Source: Marivirga sericea (lineage in GTDB: Bacteria > Bacteroidota > Bacteroidia > Cytophagales > Cyclobacteriaceae). Taken from it: a stretch of DNA of 64,000 nt. The notes under the pieces were generated by a model. It had not been told where the DNA came from. It made no database searches and worked only from the letters and a program-made list of their open reading frames with translations. Below, one piece after another: positions 1-8,874 of the stretch (the stretch's first letter is position 1; each line of letters starts with the position of its first letter). The stretch is from assembly GCF_900177665.1 (NCBI RefSeq), contig NZ_FXAW01000003.1, positions 274,655 to 338,654 of the forward strand. The letters are read 5' to 3'. The position numbers and the translations under genes were made by a program.

Positions 1-437
1 TAATCAAATTTTAGTGCTTCGTAATATTCTAAGCCCTCTTCATCTAATAAATCGGCTTTGTTAAATAGCAATACAGTGGGAATTCTAAAGGATTCGCAAC
101 TTACTAAGAACCTATCAATAAAACCCAAACTAGTTCTAGGGAAAGCCAAAGTCACTACCAAAACGGCTTGGTCGAGGTTAGCAGCCAAACGATGGCTATG
201 TTTCTTTTTACGAGTGGATTTCCTGATGATATAATTTTCTCTAGGCAAAACATCCTTAATAATCGCTTCCTTTTCATTTTCAGGCGCAATGCTCACCCAA
301 TCTCCTACCGCCACAGGATTGGTTACTTTCTCATCATCCAAACGGAGCTTACCCCTCAATCTGCATTCGTAGAATTGCTCTTCTGCAAAAACAGTGTACC
401 AACTTCCAGTCGATTTGAAAACTCTTCCTTTTATCAT
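1..437 (-). CDS. rsgA: Ribosome small-subunit-dependent GTPase A, 3' part cut by window edge
   Basis: Late 30S-subunit maturation GTPase that acts on the small ribosomal subunit. Only the first about 145 residues lie in the window; the reading frame stays open to base 1. They start MIKGRVFKSTGSWYTV and give the N-terminal OB-fold, then a segment VLVVTLAFPRTSLGFIDRFL and the NKAD guanine-specificity motif (in LLFNKADLLDEE). Having NKxD before the P-loop is the circularly permuted order typical of RsgA/YjeQ; the P-loop and the zinc-binding C-terminus would lie beyond the left edge. The ATG overlaps the stop codon of waaA by four bases (ATGA), so it is probably translated from the same transcript. 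Identification is strong even though the gene is partial. Confidence 0.9.
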   Translation of the reverse strand, partial: MIKGRVFKSTGSWYTVFAEEQFYECRLRGKLRLDDEKVTNPVAVGDWVSIAPENEKEAIIKDVLPRENYIIRKSTRKKKHSHRLAANLDQAVLVVTLAFPRTSLGFIDRFLVSCESFRIPTVLLFNKADLLDEEGLEYYEALKFD

Positions 438-1684
438 GATACTTTCATTTTTTGAACGATTGGCGCAATATATCTCATAATCTTTTCAGTGGCTCCTATG
501 TTTTCCTTGACGTATTCCGAAGCATTTTTAGAGGCTTCTTCTATGTTAAATTGGCCTGAATTCATAATAAATAGAAAATCTTTAGCATTCGCCACTTGGA
601 AAGCGCCTCCATTTTCCAATAAATCTAAAGCTTCTTGAAACTTTTTATAGTTTTTATTGCCAAAAACAACAGGCAATCCAAAACACGCAGCTTCCAGAGT
701 GTTATGCAATCCATCTCCAAATGCACCGCCTATAAATGCTATTTTACCATATTGATATAGAGACGAAAGCATTCCGATATTATCAATCAAAATGACTCTT
801 GTATTTGCAGCAGCAACAGCCTCGATCTTGCTAAAGCGTTCGGTTGGAATTTTCAAAATCTCTTCATGCAATTTCAAATTGGTTTCGCTTATATCATGAG
901 GTGCTATAATGGCTTTCCAATTACTATTTTGTTGTAAAAAAGGTGCTATTACTTTAATATCTGGATCCCAAGTACTGCCTCCAATTACTACTGATTGTCC
1001 ATTTGAAAATTCAGTAAATAAATCTTGAGGCTTTATACTATCTGTTATGGATTTAACCCTATCGAATCGAGTATCACCACTTACACTAACATTGTGAATG
1101 TGAATTCCCTTGAGCAAAGCAGCTACCTTCTTATTTTGCACGAAAATATGGTCGAAATGCTTTAATATTTTGCGATAAAAGTCTCCATGGAATTTAAAAA
1201 AACGCTGATTCGAACGAAATATGGCAGAAATAGAATATACCCAGCAATCTGCCTTTGCTAAGGCTTTTAAGTGATAATGCCAAAATTCATACTTCACAAA
1301 AAATCCTATCTTCGGATTAGTTATCTCCACAAATCGCTTGGCATTTTCTGCAGTATCTAATGGCATGTAACAGATGTAATCAGCCAATTCATAATTTTTT
1401 CGTACCTCATAACCAGAGGGTGAAAAGAAAGTCAGCAAAATAAAGAAATCTGGATGCTCATTTTTAAATGCTTCCATCACAGGTCTTCCTTGCTCAAATT
1501 CGCCCAATGACGCGCAGTGAAACCAGACTACAGGCTGGTCAACATCTTTAAATCTTTCTTCTAAATGAGGAAAAAGATCCCTTCTACCTTCTACGAACTT
1601 TTTGGACTTCGCATTGAATAAGGCAGAAATCTTAACACCAAGACTTAAAAATGATATGCCCAAACGATAAAAGAATTCTCCCAT
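434..1684 (-). CDS. waaA: 3-deoxy-D-manno-octulosonic acid (Kdo) transferase
   Basis: Transfers Kdo from CMP-Kdo to lipid A precursor at the inner membrane in lipopolysaccharide core synthesis. The 416 residues match the usual family length. A hydrophobic N-terminus (residues 5-25) fits the membrane anchor; the motif HCASLGEFEQ carries the expected catalytic Glu (E62), followed by the N-terminal glycosyltransferase domain and a C-terminal GT-B domain with GGAFGDGLHNTLEAACFGLPVVFG, the nucleotide-sugar binding and Glu motif of the family. It overlaps rsgA downstream by four bases. Whether it adds one or two Kdo units cannot be read from sequence. Confidence 0.93.
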   Translation of the reverse strand: MGEFFYRLGISFLSLGVKISALFNAKSKKFVEGRRDLFPHLEERFKDVDQPVVWFHCASLGEFEQGRPVMEAFKNEHPDFFILLTFFSPSGYEVRKNYELADYICYMPLDTAENAKRFVEITNPKIGFFVKYEFWHYHLKALAKADCWVYSISAIFRSNQRFFKFHGDFYRKILKHFDHIFVQNKKVAALLKGIHIHNVSVSGDTRFDRVKSITDSIKPQDLFTEFSNGQSVVIGGSTWDPDIKVIAPFLQQNSNWKAIIAPHDISETNLKLHEEILKIPTERFSKIEAVAAANTRVILIDNIGMLSSLYQYGKIAFIGGAFGDGLHNTLEAACFGLPVVFGNKNYKKFQEALDLLENGGAFQVANAKDFLFIMNSGQFNIEEASKNASEYVKENIGATEKIMRYIAPIVQKMKVS

Positions 1685-1806
1685 GCGGTAAAATTAAGGG
1701 GAAAAATTGGAAGTATAGAGAAAAGTGACTTTAGATTATGAATACCGTATATTTAAAAGTTCATAATCAAACGCATCTCAACTTTTTATGTGTTAGAATC
1801 AAGAAA

Positions 1807-2286
1807 TCAAGCCTTCCTTCTAACAAACAAGGCCACAATAGCAGAAGTCAAAGTGCCAACAATAAGTGCAAAAACTGCACTTTGCCACAAGTAACTGGTC
1901 AAGTTAAAGTAATTACTGGCCTCTTCTTGGGTCATTTGGCCTTGATTTACAGCATAGGCAGAAACATTCTCAAAATAATCAGGCGTAATTAATTCATGCG
2001 TTACAAGTTGACTGAAAGGAGTCAATATGACTACTCCTAACGTTATAACCATACCAGAAATAAAGCCTTGCCTCCAAGTCATCACATTATTGAAATACTT
2101 TCTGCGCTTCTCTAATAACGCCAATACATACACAAGTACAGATGGAATGGCAACAAAATTGGTGTAAGCTGCATGCTCTGCAATATTTTCATCATGCCAG
2201 CCCATTGCTTTTTCAAAATACATCCAGAGTAGCATCATAATAACGAAAATCAATCCCCATTTAATTTCAATTAGTCTCTTTTGCAT
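1807..2286 (-). CDS. DUF4199-type membrane protein
   Basis: A 159-residue integral membrane protein with four hydrophobic segments (about residues 8-27, 44-60, 77-95 and 130-155) and a hydrophilic stretch with HELITPDYFENV between the third and fourth. This architecture fits the DUF4199 family common in Bacteroidota, whose function is unknown. Its start lies inside the end of the DMT-exporter gene upstream (20-base overlap), so the two are probably co-transcribed. The C-terminus is basic (VRRKA), suggesting a cytoplasmic tail. No catalytic motif is visible. Confidence 0.7.
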   Translation of the reverse strand: MQKRLIEIKWGLIFVIMMLLWMYFEKAMGWHDENIAEHAAYTNFVAIPSVLVYVLALLEKRRKYFNNVMTWRQGFISGMVITLGVVILTPFSQLVTHELITPDYFENVSAYAVNQGQMTQEEASNYFNLTSYLWQSAVFALIVGTLTSAIVALFVRRKA

Positions 2287-3172
2287 GTTTAGGTTTCTTT
2301 TGTTGACTCACTAAATATACTCCAAAAAATATCATCAATGCAAATAAGCTTTTTTCCCAACGAAAGACCTCTTGACCAATGATAATGGTAATAAGTGTAG
2401 CAAAAACAGGTTGTAAGTAGATGTAATAACCAACAATCGTTGAGTTGACATGCTTTAAAGCCATAGCATTCAGCAGATATGCTAGAAAAGTGGTTCCAAT
2501 AATCACGTAAACAATGCTCCACCAAATATCAGCTGGAAAGGCTTGAAATTCCACATTGAAAATCGGCACGAGTCCTAAAGGAATTATCATCAATGTACCA
2601 AAAAGAAAAACCCATTTCACGACTGTAATAGGCTCATATCTCTGCATCAGTGGCTTGACCATCACCAAATAAATACCATAAAAAGTAGCATTCAAGAAAA
2701 TAAAAATATCTCCCAAAAAGGCATCATTATCTATGCTAACCTCTTTATTTAACACCAATAAAATTACACCACAGGCACCAATTAGAATCCCAATTATCTT
2801 ACGCCAAGTTATTTTTTCATTCAATAACCAAAAGGAAATCGCCAAAACAATAATCGGGTTAGCCGTCATGATAATGCTGGCATTTACAGGACTTGTCAAG
2901 CTTAATCCATTAAAGAAAATTAGTTGATTGCCCATTACACCAAAAACGGCACATTTTGCAAATAGCCAATAATCCTTTTTCCTAACTATCTTTTCTGAGG
3001 AAGTGAAAGCATGATAAATCCAAAAAAGAGCGGTCGCAACTGTTGCCCTTAACAATATAAAGGCATTGGGACTCATATAATTAGGCATTACACCTTTCGC
3101 AATCACATAATTTGCACCGTAGATTAAGCCTACTAAAGCAAGTGCCCCATGAATTTGCCATGTTTTATTCAT
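2267..3172 (-). CDS. EamA/DMT-family transporter
   Basis: A 301-residue drug/metabolite-transporter superfamily protein in the inner membrane. It shows about ten hydrophobic helices arranged as two EamA repeats (roughly residues 8-140 and 155-290); the first repeat ends in LLNEKITWRKIIGILIGACG and the second contains FATLITIIIGQEVFRWEKSL, both typical of the family. DMT proteins export amino acids, metabolites or toxic compounds; the substrate cannot be inferred here. It overlaps the downstream DUF4199 gene. The region upstream of the ATG has a TAGTTTTG sequence almost abutting the start, too close to call a promoter with confidence. Confidence 0.88.
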   Translation of the reverse strand: MNKTWQIHGALALVGLIYGANYVIAKGVMPNYMSPNAFILLRATVATALFWIYHAFTSSEKIVRKKDYWLFAKCAVFGVMGNQLIFFNGLSLTSPVNASIIMTANPIIVLAISFWLLNEKITWRKIIGILIGACGVILLVLNKEVSIDNDAFLGDIFIFLNATFYGIYLVMVKPLMQRYEPITVVKWVFLFGTLMIIPLGLVPIFNVEFQAFPADIWWSIVYVIIGTTFLAYLLNAMALKHVNSTIVGYYIYLQPVFATLITIIIGQEVFRWEKSLFALMIFFGVYLVSQQKKPKHAKETN

Positions 3173-3388
3173 TTGGCAAAACTAATGGAATATGTGGATA
3201 TTGCAGTTTAATGATGGATTCAAAAATTTAAATTCTCAATAGCTTTTTTGTAGTAAATAATAGCTAAATGCTTAACAATAACGTGTAATTGCACTAAAGG
3301 CTTAATTCGTCTAAAATGAAACCTACAAGGTTTTAAAGAATATGGTATTGCAAAGCTAGAATAGGCTCAATTTAAAATTGGAAATAGT

Positions 3389-4666
3389 ATGATATTTGGA
3401 GAAGATAAACCACTCGCAGAAAGGATGCGTCCAACTCAGTTGGAAGAATTGGTAGGGCAGCAACATCTGGTAGGGGAAAAAGGAGTATTAAGATTGACGA
3501 TTGCGCAGGGGAAAATACCTTCGATGATTTTTTGGGGACCTCCTGGAGTAGGCAAAACTACCATTGCAAATATAATAGCCAATCAAGTAAAGGCCCCCTT
3601 TCAAACACTAAGTGCCATAAGCGCTGGTGTAAAAGATGTCAGGGAAGTCATCCAAAGAGCATCCCGTTCGGGTAAAATAATTTTGTTTATAGATGAAATA
3701 CACCGTTTCAACAAATCCCAGCAAGATGCTTTATTAGGAGCTGTGGAAAAAGGAGTGATTACCTTAATTGGCGCAACTACTGAAAACCCATCCTTTGAAG
3801 TAAATTCTGCACTTCTTTCCAGATGTCAAGTTTATACACTAAAAGCATTGGAATTAGAGGATTTAAAAGGGTTGCTCCATGCAGCTTTAAAAAATGATGA
3901 AAAATTAAAAGAGCTGAATATTGAAATCAAAGAATATGAAGCACTGATTCAACTCTCTGGTGGCGATGCCCGAAAGCTCTTGAATTTATTCGAATTGGTA
4001 ATTGACGCATATGGTAAAGAGGAAAAAGTTAAAATCACCAATGAGCAAGTAAAGGAAATTGCTCAAAATAGAATGGCGATTTACGACAAATCAGGCGAAC
4101 AACATTACGACATCATTTCTGCTTTTATTAAAAGCATAAGAGGAAGCGATCCAAATGCTGCTCTATATTGGCTTGCAAGAATGATTGAAGGTGGGGAAGA
4201 TGTAAAGTTTATTGCAAGAAGATTACTGATTTCAGCTTCGGAGGATATCGGTCTTGCAAATCCTAATGCCTTATTAATCGCTACCAACACTTTTCAAGCG
4301 GTTAGCATGATTGGATATCCTGAAGCCGAAATAGTGTTGGCTCAATGTGTCACTTACTTAGCATGTTCCCCAAAAAGCAATGCATCTTATCTAGCAATTA
4401 AAAAAGCTAGGCAGCTAGTTCGAGAAACCGGGGATTTATCCGTTCCATTGCATTTACGAAATGCACCCACGAAATTGATGAAAGATATGAAATATGGAAG
4501 CGGATATAAATATTCTCATGATTTTCCTGGAAATTTTGCTTACCAAGAGTTTATGCCTGATGAAATCAGTAAAAACACCCTCTACGAGCCTCAAGATAAT
4601 GCTAGAGAGAAAGATTTTCGACAAAAGCTGCAAAATCTTTGGCGAAAGAAGTACGGTTATAACTAA
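3389..4666 (+). CDS. rarA: Replication-associated recombination protein A (AAA+ ATPase)
   Basis: RarA/MgsA acts at stalled replication forks with the clamp-loader and recombination machinery. The 425 residues match the usual size. Visible features are the N-terminal PLAERMRPTQLEELVGQQHL motif, Walker A GPPGVGKTT (residues 50-58), Walker B FIDEIHRF (about 100-107), the sensor segment GATTENPSFEVNSALLSRC with the arginine finger, and the C-terminal tetramerisation domain with RRLLISASEDIGLANP. It stands alone on the plus strand and is followed 87 bases later by an HNH-type gene that need not be functionally linked. Confidence 0.95.
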   Translation: MIFGEDKPLAERMRPTQLEELVGQQHLVGEKGVLRLTIAQGKIPSMIFWGPPGVGKTTIANIIANQVKAPFQTLSAISAGVKDVREVIQRASRSGKIILFIDEIHRFNKSQQDALLGAVEKGVITLIGATTENPSFEVNSALLSRCQVYTLKALELEDLKGLLHAALKNDEKLKELNIEIKEYEALIQLSGGDARKLLNLFELVIDAYGKEEKVKITNEQVKEIAQNRMAIYDKSGEQHYDIISAFIKSIRGSDPNAALYWLARMIEGGEDVKFIARRLLISASEDIGLANPNALLIATNTFQAVSMIGYPEAEIVLAQCVTYLACSPKSNASYLAIKKARQLVRETGDLSVPLHLRNAPTKLMKDMKYGSGYKYSHDFPGNFAYQEFMPDEISKNTLYEPQDNAREKDFRQKLQNLWRKKYGYN

Positions 4667-4753
4667 TCTAAGAATTATGGTATTTTTTTTATTAATTTAA
4701 TTACCTACCTTTAATTTCAATATAAATAAGCAAAACTATAACTAAAACAGAAC

Positions 4754-5290
4754 ATGGATCCAAAACTGGAAAAGTGGAAAGAGATTGAATTTAATGTGGA
4801 TCTTCCTCACGCTAAATACGAAGTCTCGAATTACGGCAGAATCAAAAGTTATTCGACCCGTGAAACCGGAAAAATCATCAAAGGATCAAATGTCAATGGC
4901 TATCAAGCTATCATGGTTCGATTTGATAAAAGAATTACTCAAAGCTATTATGTACACCGTTTGGTTGCCGAATCATTTATCCCAAAAGATAACGACAATC
5001 AGGTGTATGTCACTCACTTAGACTACGACAAAGCCAACAATCATTTAAGCAATCTAAAGTGGGTTTCTGAAAGAGAATTAGCTGATCATAATAATAAAAA
5101 TCCAAAAGTTTTAAAGAAAAGAATTACCGGATATAAGCTAACAGAATCAGATGTAAGAGTGATCAAAAAGATGTTGAAAAACGAAAAGACTAGATATAGT
5201 CAGATCGCACGACAGTTTGGGATCACACATACTCAATTGAATCGAATTAGAAAAGGCCATAATTGGGGACATGTAACTATTGATGAATAA
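4754..5290 (+). CDS. NUMOD4/HNH-type endonuclease-like protein with C-terminal helix-turn-helix
   Basis: A 178-residue protein with the layout of freestanding HNH nucleases: an N-terminal NUMOD4-like motif (WKEIEFN, then YEVSNYGRIKSY, residues 7-40), an HNH-like core with YVHRLVAESFIP, VTHLDYDKANN and LSNLKWVSE (about 66-108), and a C-terminal DNA-binding helix-turn-helix with YSQIARQFGITHTQLNRI (about 147-166). The usual VNH triplet of the second motif reads VTH here. Such proteins are often mobile or phage-borne, but no intron, intein or phage neighbour is visible, so it may be a resident gene. DNA cleavage is inferred from family only. A good terminator follows. Confidence 0.75.
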   Translation: MDPKLEKWKEIEFNVDLPHAKYEVSNYGRIKSYSTRETGKIIKGSNVNGYQAIMVRFDKRITQSYYVHRLVAESFIPKDNDNQVYVTHLDYDKANNHLSNLKWVSERELADHNNKNPKVLKKRITGYKLTESDVRVIKKMLKNEKTRYSQIARQFGITHTQLNRIRKGHNWGHVTIDE

Positions 5291-5317
5291 GGTATCTATT
5301 ATTGTTCTTTTTAAACT

Positions 5318-5356
5318 AAAGCATGTTTTTCTAAAGTAGAGAACATGCTTTTTTTT
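5318..5356 (+). terminator. Rho-independent terminator after the HNH-type gene
   Basis: Perfect ten-base inverted repeat, arms AAAGCATGTT (5318-5327) and AACATGCTTT (5342-5351), followed by a run of T. It separates the HNH-type gene from glyA, so glyA must have its own promoter in the next 120 bases. Confidence 0.8.
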
Positions 5357-5478
5357 ATCTCGAAAGACATTTTTGCTATCCATTCAAAAATTTATCTAAC
5401 TGTTTACAAAAGCTTCAAGCTTTTCAATTGTATATCCCGTAATTCTGCGCTAATTTTATGTCCAAATTGGTTTACAAA

Positions 5479-6750
5479 ATGCAAAGAGATAATTTAGTAT
5501 TCGACCTCATCAAGCAGGAACAAAAACGACAAGAAACAGGTGTTGAACTAATCGCATCAGAAAACTTCACTTCGCCCGAAGTGATGGAAGCAATGGGCAG
5601 CGTTCTGACTAATAAATACGCAGAAGGCTTACCAGGAAAAAGGTATTATGGTGGATGCGAAGTGGTAGATGAAGTTGAAAACTTAGCTATAGAAAGAGTA
5701 AAAGAATTATTTGGCGCTACTTGGGCAAATGTTCAGCCTCATTCTGGTGCTCAAGCCAATGCTGCTGTGATGTTAGCCTGTCTTAACCCAGGTGATAAAA
5801 TATTAGGATTTGATTTATCGCATGGAGGTCATTTAACGCATGGCTCAACTGTAAACTTCTCAGGAAAGCTCTACAGTCCCTCTTTTTACGGAGTTGAAGA
5901 AGAAACTGGTTTGATTGATTGGGATAAAGTAGAGACTACAGCCAAAAAAGAACAACCAAAAATGATTATTTGTGGTGCTTCTGCTTATAGTCGTGAATGG
6001 AATTATAAAAAACTAAGAGAAATAGCAGACGAAGTGGGTGCTATTTTAGTAGCAGATATTTCTCATCCAAGCGGTTTAATTGCAAGAGGTCTGCTTGACG
6101 ATCCCTTGGATTACTGCCATATTGTTACCACCACTACTCATAAGACTTTAAGAGGTCCGAGAGGTGGTTTGATTATGATGCGTGATGACTTTGAAAATCC
6201 ATTTGGATACAAAAATCCAAAAGGAGAGCTACGTAAAATGACTCAATTATTGGATTCTGGAGTATTTCCTGGTACCCAAGGAGGACCTTTGGAACATGTT
6301 ATTGCTGCTAAAGCAGTAGCTTTTGGGCAGTGTTTGACAGATGATTACTTCGATTACATATTACAAGTAAAGAAAAATGCTGAGGTGATGGCTACAGCAT
6401 TTATGGATCGAGATTACAAAATTATTTCGGGGGGAACAGACAACCACTTAATGTTAATCGACTTAAGATCTAAAGGTATCACTGGAAAGATTGCTGAGGC
6501 AGTTTTAGGAGAAGCAGATATCACCATCAATAAAAACATGGTACCTTTTGATGATAAATCACCATTTGTGACTTCCGGAATGAGAATTGGAACCGCAGCA
6601 GTAACATCAAGAGGTTTAGTGGAGTCTGATATGGTGAAAATAGTAGATTTCATTGATACTGTAATCACTCAACATGAAGATAAGCAAAAGCTTGCTTCTA
6701 TAAAGAATGAAATTAATGAGTGGATGGTAGCTTTTCCTTTGTTTAAATAG
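5479..6750 (+). CDS. glyA: Serine hydroxymethyltransferase
   Basis: PLP enzyme that interconverts serine and glycine and feeds one-carbon units to tetrahydrofolate in the cytoplasm. Family landmarks are [20 protein letters not shown], the PLP lysine in [14 protein letters not shown] (K222 from this start) and [20 protein letters not shown]. An in-frame ATG lies 21 bases upstream at 5458 (giving seven extra residues, MSKLVYK); I prefer 5479 because most relatives begin close to MQRDxxxF, but this is a judgement. About 424 residues, normal for bacterial GlyA. Flanked by a terminator upstream and tatC 95 bases downstream. Confidence 0.95.
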   Translation: MQRDNLVFDLIKQEQKRQETGVELIASENFTSPEVMEAMGSVLTNKYAEGLPGKRYYGGCEVVDEVENLAIERVKELFGATWANVQPHSGAQANAAVMLACLNPGDKILGFDLSHGGHLTHGSTVNFSGKLYSPSFYGVEEETGLIDWDKVETTAKKEQPKMIICGASAYSREWNYKKLREIADEVGAILVADISHPSGLIARGLLDDPLDYCHIVTTTTHKTLRGPRGGLIMMRDDFENPFGYKNPKGELRKMTQLLDSGVFPGTQGGPLEHVIAAKAVAFGQCLTDDYFDYILQVKKNAEVMATAFMDRDYKIISGGTDNHLMLIDLRSKGITGKIAEAVLGEADITINKNMVPFDDKSPFVTSGMRIGTAAVTSRGLVESDMVKIVDFIDTVITQHEDKQKLASIKNEINEWMVAFPLFK

Positions 6751-6844
6751 AGCCTTTTACGCAACTATTAGAGCAAATTTAGAAATCCAAGTACCAACAT
6801 TAAACTTTTATCTATTTATAATTTAAGTTTCATATAATCAATAT

Positions 6845-7693
6845 ATGCCAGCAGATCAACCACAAGTGGAGATGAGCTTTTTGGATCATCTGGAAGCCTT
6901 TCGATGGCATATCGTAAGGGCTTTATCCGCTGTAGTAGTTTTTTCTATTATTGCTTTTGCCTCTAAAGAATTTGTTTTTGGCACTTTGATTCTTGGTCCA
7001 TCACGACCAGATTTTTGGTTCTACCAGATGGCATGTAATCTAGGACAAACTTTAGCAAATTCAACAGCATTTTGTATTGAAGAACTGCCATTCATTATCC
7101 AAAGTAGAAAAATGACTGGGCAGTTTAGCATGCACATTACCTCTTCCATAGTATTGGGAATCATAGTGGCCTTTCCATATTTCTTTTGGGAAATGTGGAG
7201 ATTTGTGAGTCCTGCATTATACGACAATGAAAAGAAAACCAGTAGAGGTGCTACTTTTTTTGTGAGCCTATTATTTATGTCTGGAGTATTATTTGGATAC
7301 TATATAGTAGCCCCTATTTCCATAAATTTCTTGGCCAATTATCAAGTAGATGCATCAGTTTTAAATGAGTTTGATATAACATCTTATGTCTCAACATTAA
7401 CGATGTTGGTTTTAGCATGCGGTTTAATGTTTCAGTTACCAATGGTAATTCTCTTTATGAGTAAAGCTGGTATTATCAATCCACAAATTTTGAAGCAGTA
7501 TAGAAAAATTGCAATAGTAGTCATTTTGGTGATCAGCGCTTTTATAACACCACCAGATCCTATTAGCCAATTATTGATCTCTTTTCCGCTTTTAATTCTT
7601 TATGAAATAAGTATTTATATTTCAGCAATAATCCATAAAAGGAAAGATAAAAAAGAAGCTGAATTAAAGAAATTAGAAGATAGCAAAAACTAA
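6845..7693 (+). CDS. tatC: Sec-independent protein translocase subunit TatC
   Basis: Core membrane subunit of the twin-arginine translocase, which recognises twin-arginine signal peptides and exports folded proteins. The family signature SFLDHLEAFRWHIVRAL near residues 11-27 is followed by six predicted membrane helices; other landmarks are FPYFFWEMWRFVSPAL and SAFITPPDPISQLLISFPL. The 282 residues are within the Bacteroidota range, where the first periplasmic loop is longer than in E. coli. The C-terminal tail is strongly charged (KRKDKKEAELKKLEDSKN). No tatA gene is adjacent. It lies five bases before holB, suggesting one transcript. Confidence 0.95.
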   Translation: MPADQPQVEMSFLDHLEAFRWHIVRALSAVVVFSIIAFASKEFVFGTLILGPSRPDFWFYQMACNLGQTLANSTAFCIEELPFIIQSRKMTGQFSMHITSSIVLGIIVAFPYFFWEMWRFVSPALYDNEKKTSRGATFFVSLLFMSGVLFGYYIVAPISINFLANYQVDASVLNEFDITSYVSTLTMLVLACGLMFQLPMVILFMSKAGIINPQILKQYRKIAIVVILVISAFITPPDPISQLLISFPLLILYEISIYISAIIHKRKDKKEAELKKLEDSKN

Positions 7694-7698
7694 GTACT

Positions 7699-8829
7699 AT
7701 GCTCTTTGCCGATATACCAGGACTTACTGATTTAAAAGAACAACTTATAAAGGGAGTAAAATCTGGTAAAATTGCTCATGCTCAATTATTTTGGGGAAAC
7801 CCCGGTACAGCAAACTTACCAATGGCTTTAGCATATGCTACTTACTTAAATTGCGAAAATCCTGGGGAAAATGATGCTTGTGGACAATGCAATTCCTGTC
7901 ATAAAAATGCCAAATTCATCCATCCTGATTTTCAGTTCTCATTTCCTACGGCAGCAAACGACAACATAAAAGGAGACGACTCCAAACTCAGCAATAACTT
8001 CATGAAATATTGGAGATCTTTCCTTTTGACAGATAGCTTTGCCTCTGCTGCTAATTGGATTGATCATATTGGTACTGGCAATAAGCAACTCAATATCGCT
8101 AAGGATGAGAGTAAAAATATCATCCGAAACCTTTCCCTAAAAGCATTTGAAGGCAAATATAAAATCATGTTGATTTGGTTGCCCGAATACTTACACCCCT
8201 CTGCAGCCAATGCATTATTGAAAATAATTGAAGAACCTTCTGATAAAACTGTCTTTCTTCTGGTTTCTAATAATCGGGAGAAATTAATCGGAACCATCAT
8301 TTCGAGAACGCAGGCTGTACATGTGCCCAACTATTCTGATGATGAAGTAAGAGATATTCTGGTTTCTACATATGAAGTAGCAGAGAACCAAGCTAAACAG
8401 CTAGCGCATATAGCTCAGGGAGATCTCCACAAAGCAGTTGAATTGATTGATGATGTTTCAGACGATGCTCAACAAGAATTTGAACAATGGATGAGAGAAT
8501 GCTGGGCAAATGATTACACAAAATTGGTGAAAAGATCTGATGATTTTCATAAGTGGGGCAAAATGAATCAGCAACAATGGCTGGTTCATGCAGAAAATAT
8601 ATTGAGAGAATCTTTAGTAGCGCTCATGCAAAGCACGGAACTAATGAGAGTACCAGATGAGCATGAGCAATTTGTGATGAAATTCAGCAAAACATTAAGC
8701 TTGGAAAAGATTGCACAAATGAATGAAATCCTAAACAAAGCCATCTACTATCTTGAGAGAAACGCAAGTGCTAAGATGACTTTGCTCAATGTTTCTTTAC
8801 AATTGGCAGCGATCTTAAGAAGAAAATAA
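7699..8829 (+). CDS. holB: DNA polymerase III delta-prime subunit
   Basis: Clamp-loader subunit that helps open and load the sliding clamp. An AAA+ fold is visible with a zinc-finger insertion carrying four cysteines (LNCENPGENDACGQCNSCHK, about residues 50-70), KIMLIWLPEYLHPSAANALLKIIEEP (the Walker B-like region) and the SRTQAVHV segment. The P-loop position reads WGNPGTANLP and lacks the Lys of an ATP-binding Walker A motif, as in other delta-prime subunits that do not hydrolyse ATP. The 376 residues fit the Bacteroidota version. It begins five bases after tatC. Confidence 0.9.
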   Translation: MLFADIPGLTDLKEQLIKGVKSGKIAHAQLFWGNPGTANLPMALAYATYLNCENPGENDACGQCNSCHKNAKFIHPDFQFSFPTAANDNIKGDDSKLSNNFMKYWRSFLLTDSFASAANWIDHIGTGNKQLNIAKDESKNIIRNLSLKAFEGKYKIMLIWLPEYLHPSAANALLKIIEEPSDKTVFLLVSNNREKLIGTIISRTQAVHVPNYSDDEVRDILVSTYEVAENQAKQLAHIAQGDLHKAVELIDDVSDDAQQEFEQWMRECWANDYTKLVKRSDDFHKWGKMNQQQWLVHAENILRESLVALMQSTELMRVPDEHEQFVMKFSKTLSLEKIAQMNEILNKAIYYLERNASAKMTLLNVSLQLAAILRRK

Positions 8830-8847
8830 TTTTATAACAACACATTG

Positions 8848-8866
8848 GGAATTGACCTTCAATTCC
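8848..8866. terminator. Possible bidirectional hairpin between converging holB and bestrophin genes
   Basis: Eight-base inverted repeat GGAATTGA / TCAATTCC with a three-base loop, in the 45 bases between two converging genes. There is no strong T-run on either side, so termination activity is uncertain. Confidence 0.35.
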
Positions 8867-8874
8867 TCTTGATG

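Noticed and set aside
1738-1992. 84-residue frame on the plus strand
   Set aside because: It overlaps the DUF4199 gene antisense and has no signal, domain or ribosome-binding support.
4754-5290. Mobile intron or intein associated with the HNH gene
   Set aside because: No disrupted host gene, intron-like structure or intein splice motif flanks it.
5458-5478. Upstream ATG for glyA
   Set aside because: Adds seven residues before the usual family N-terminus; 5479 preferred, though not excluded.
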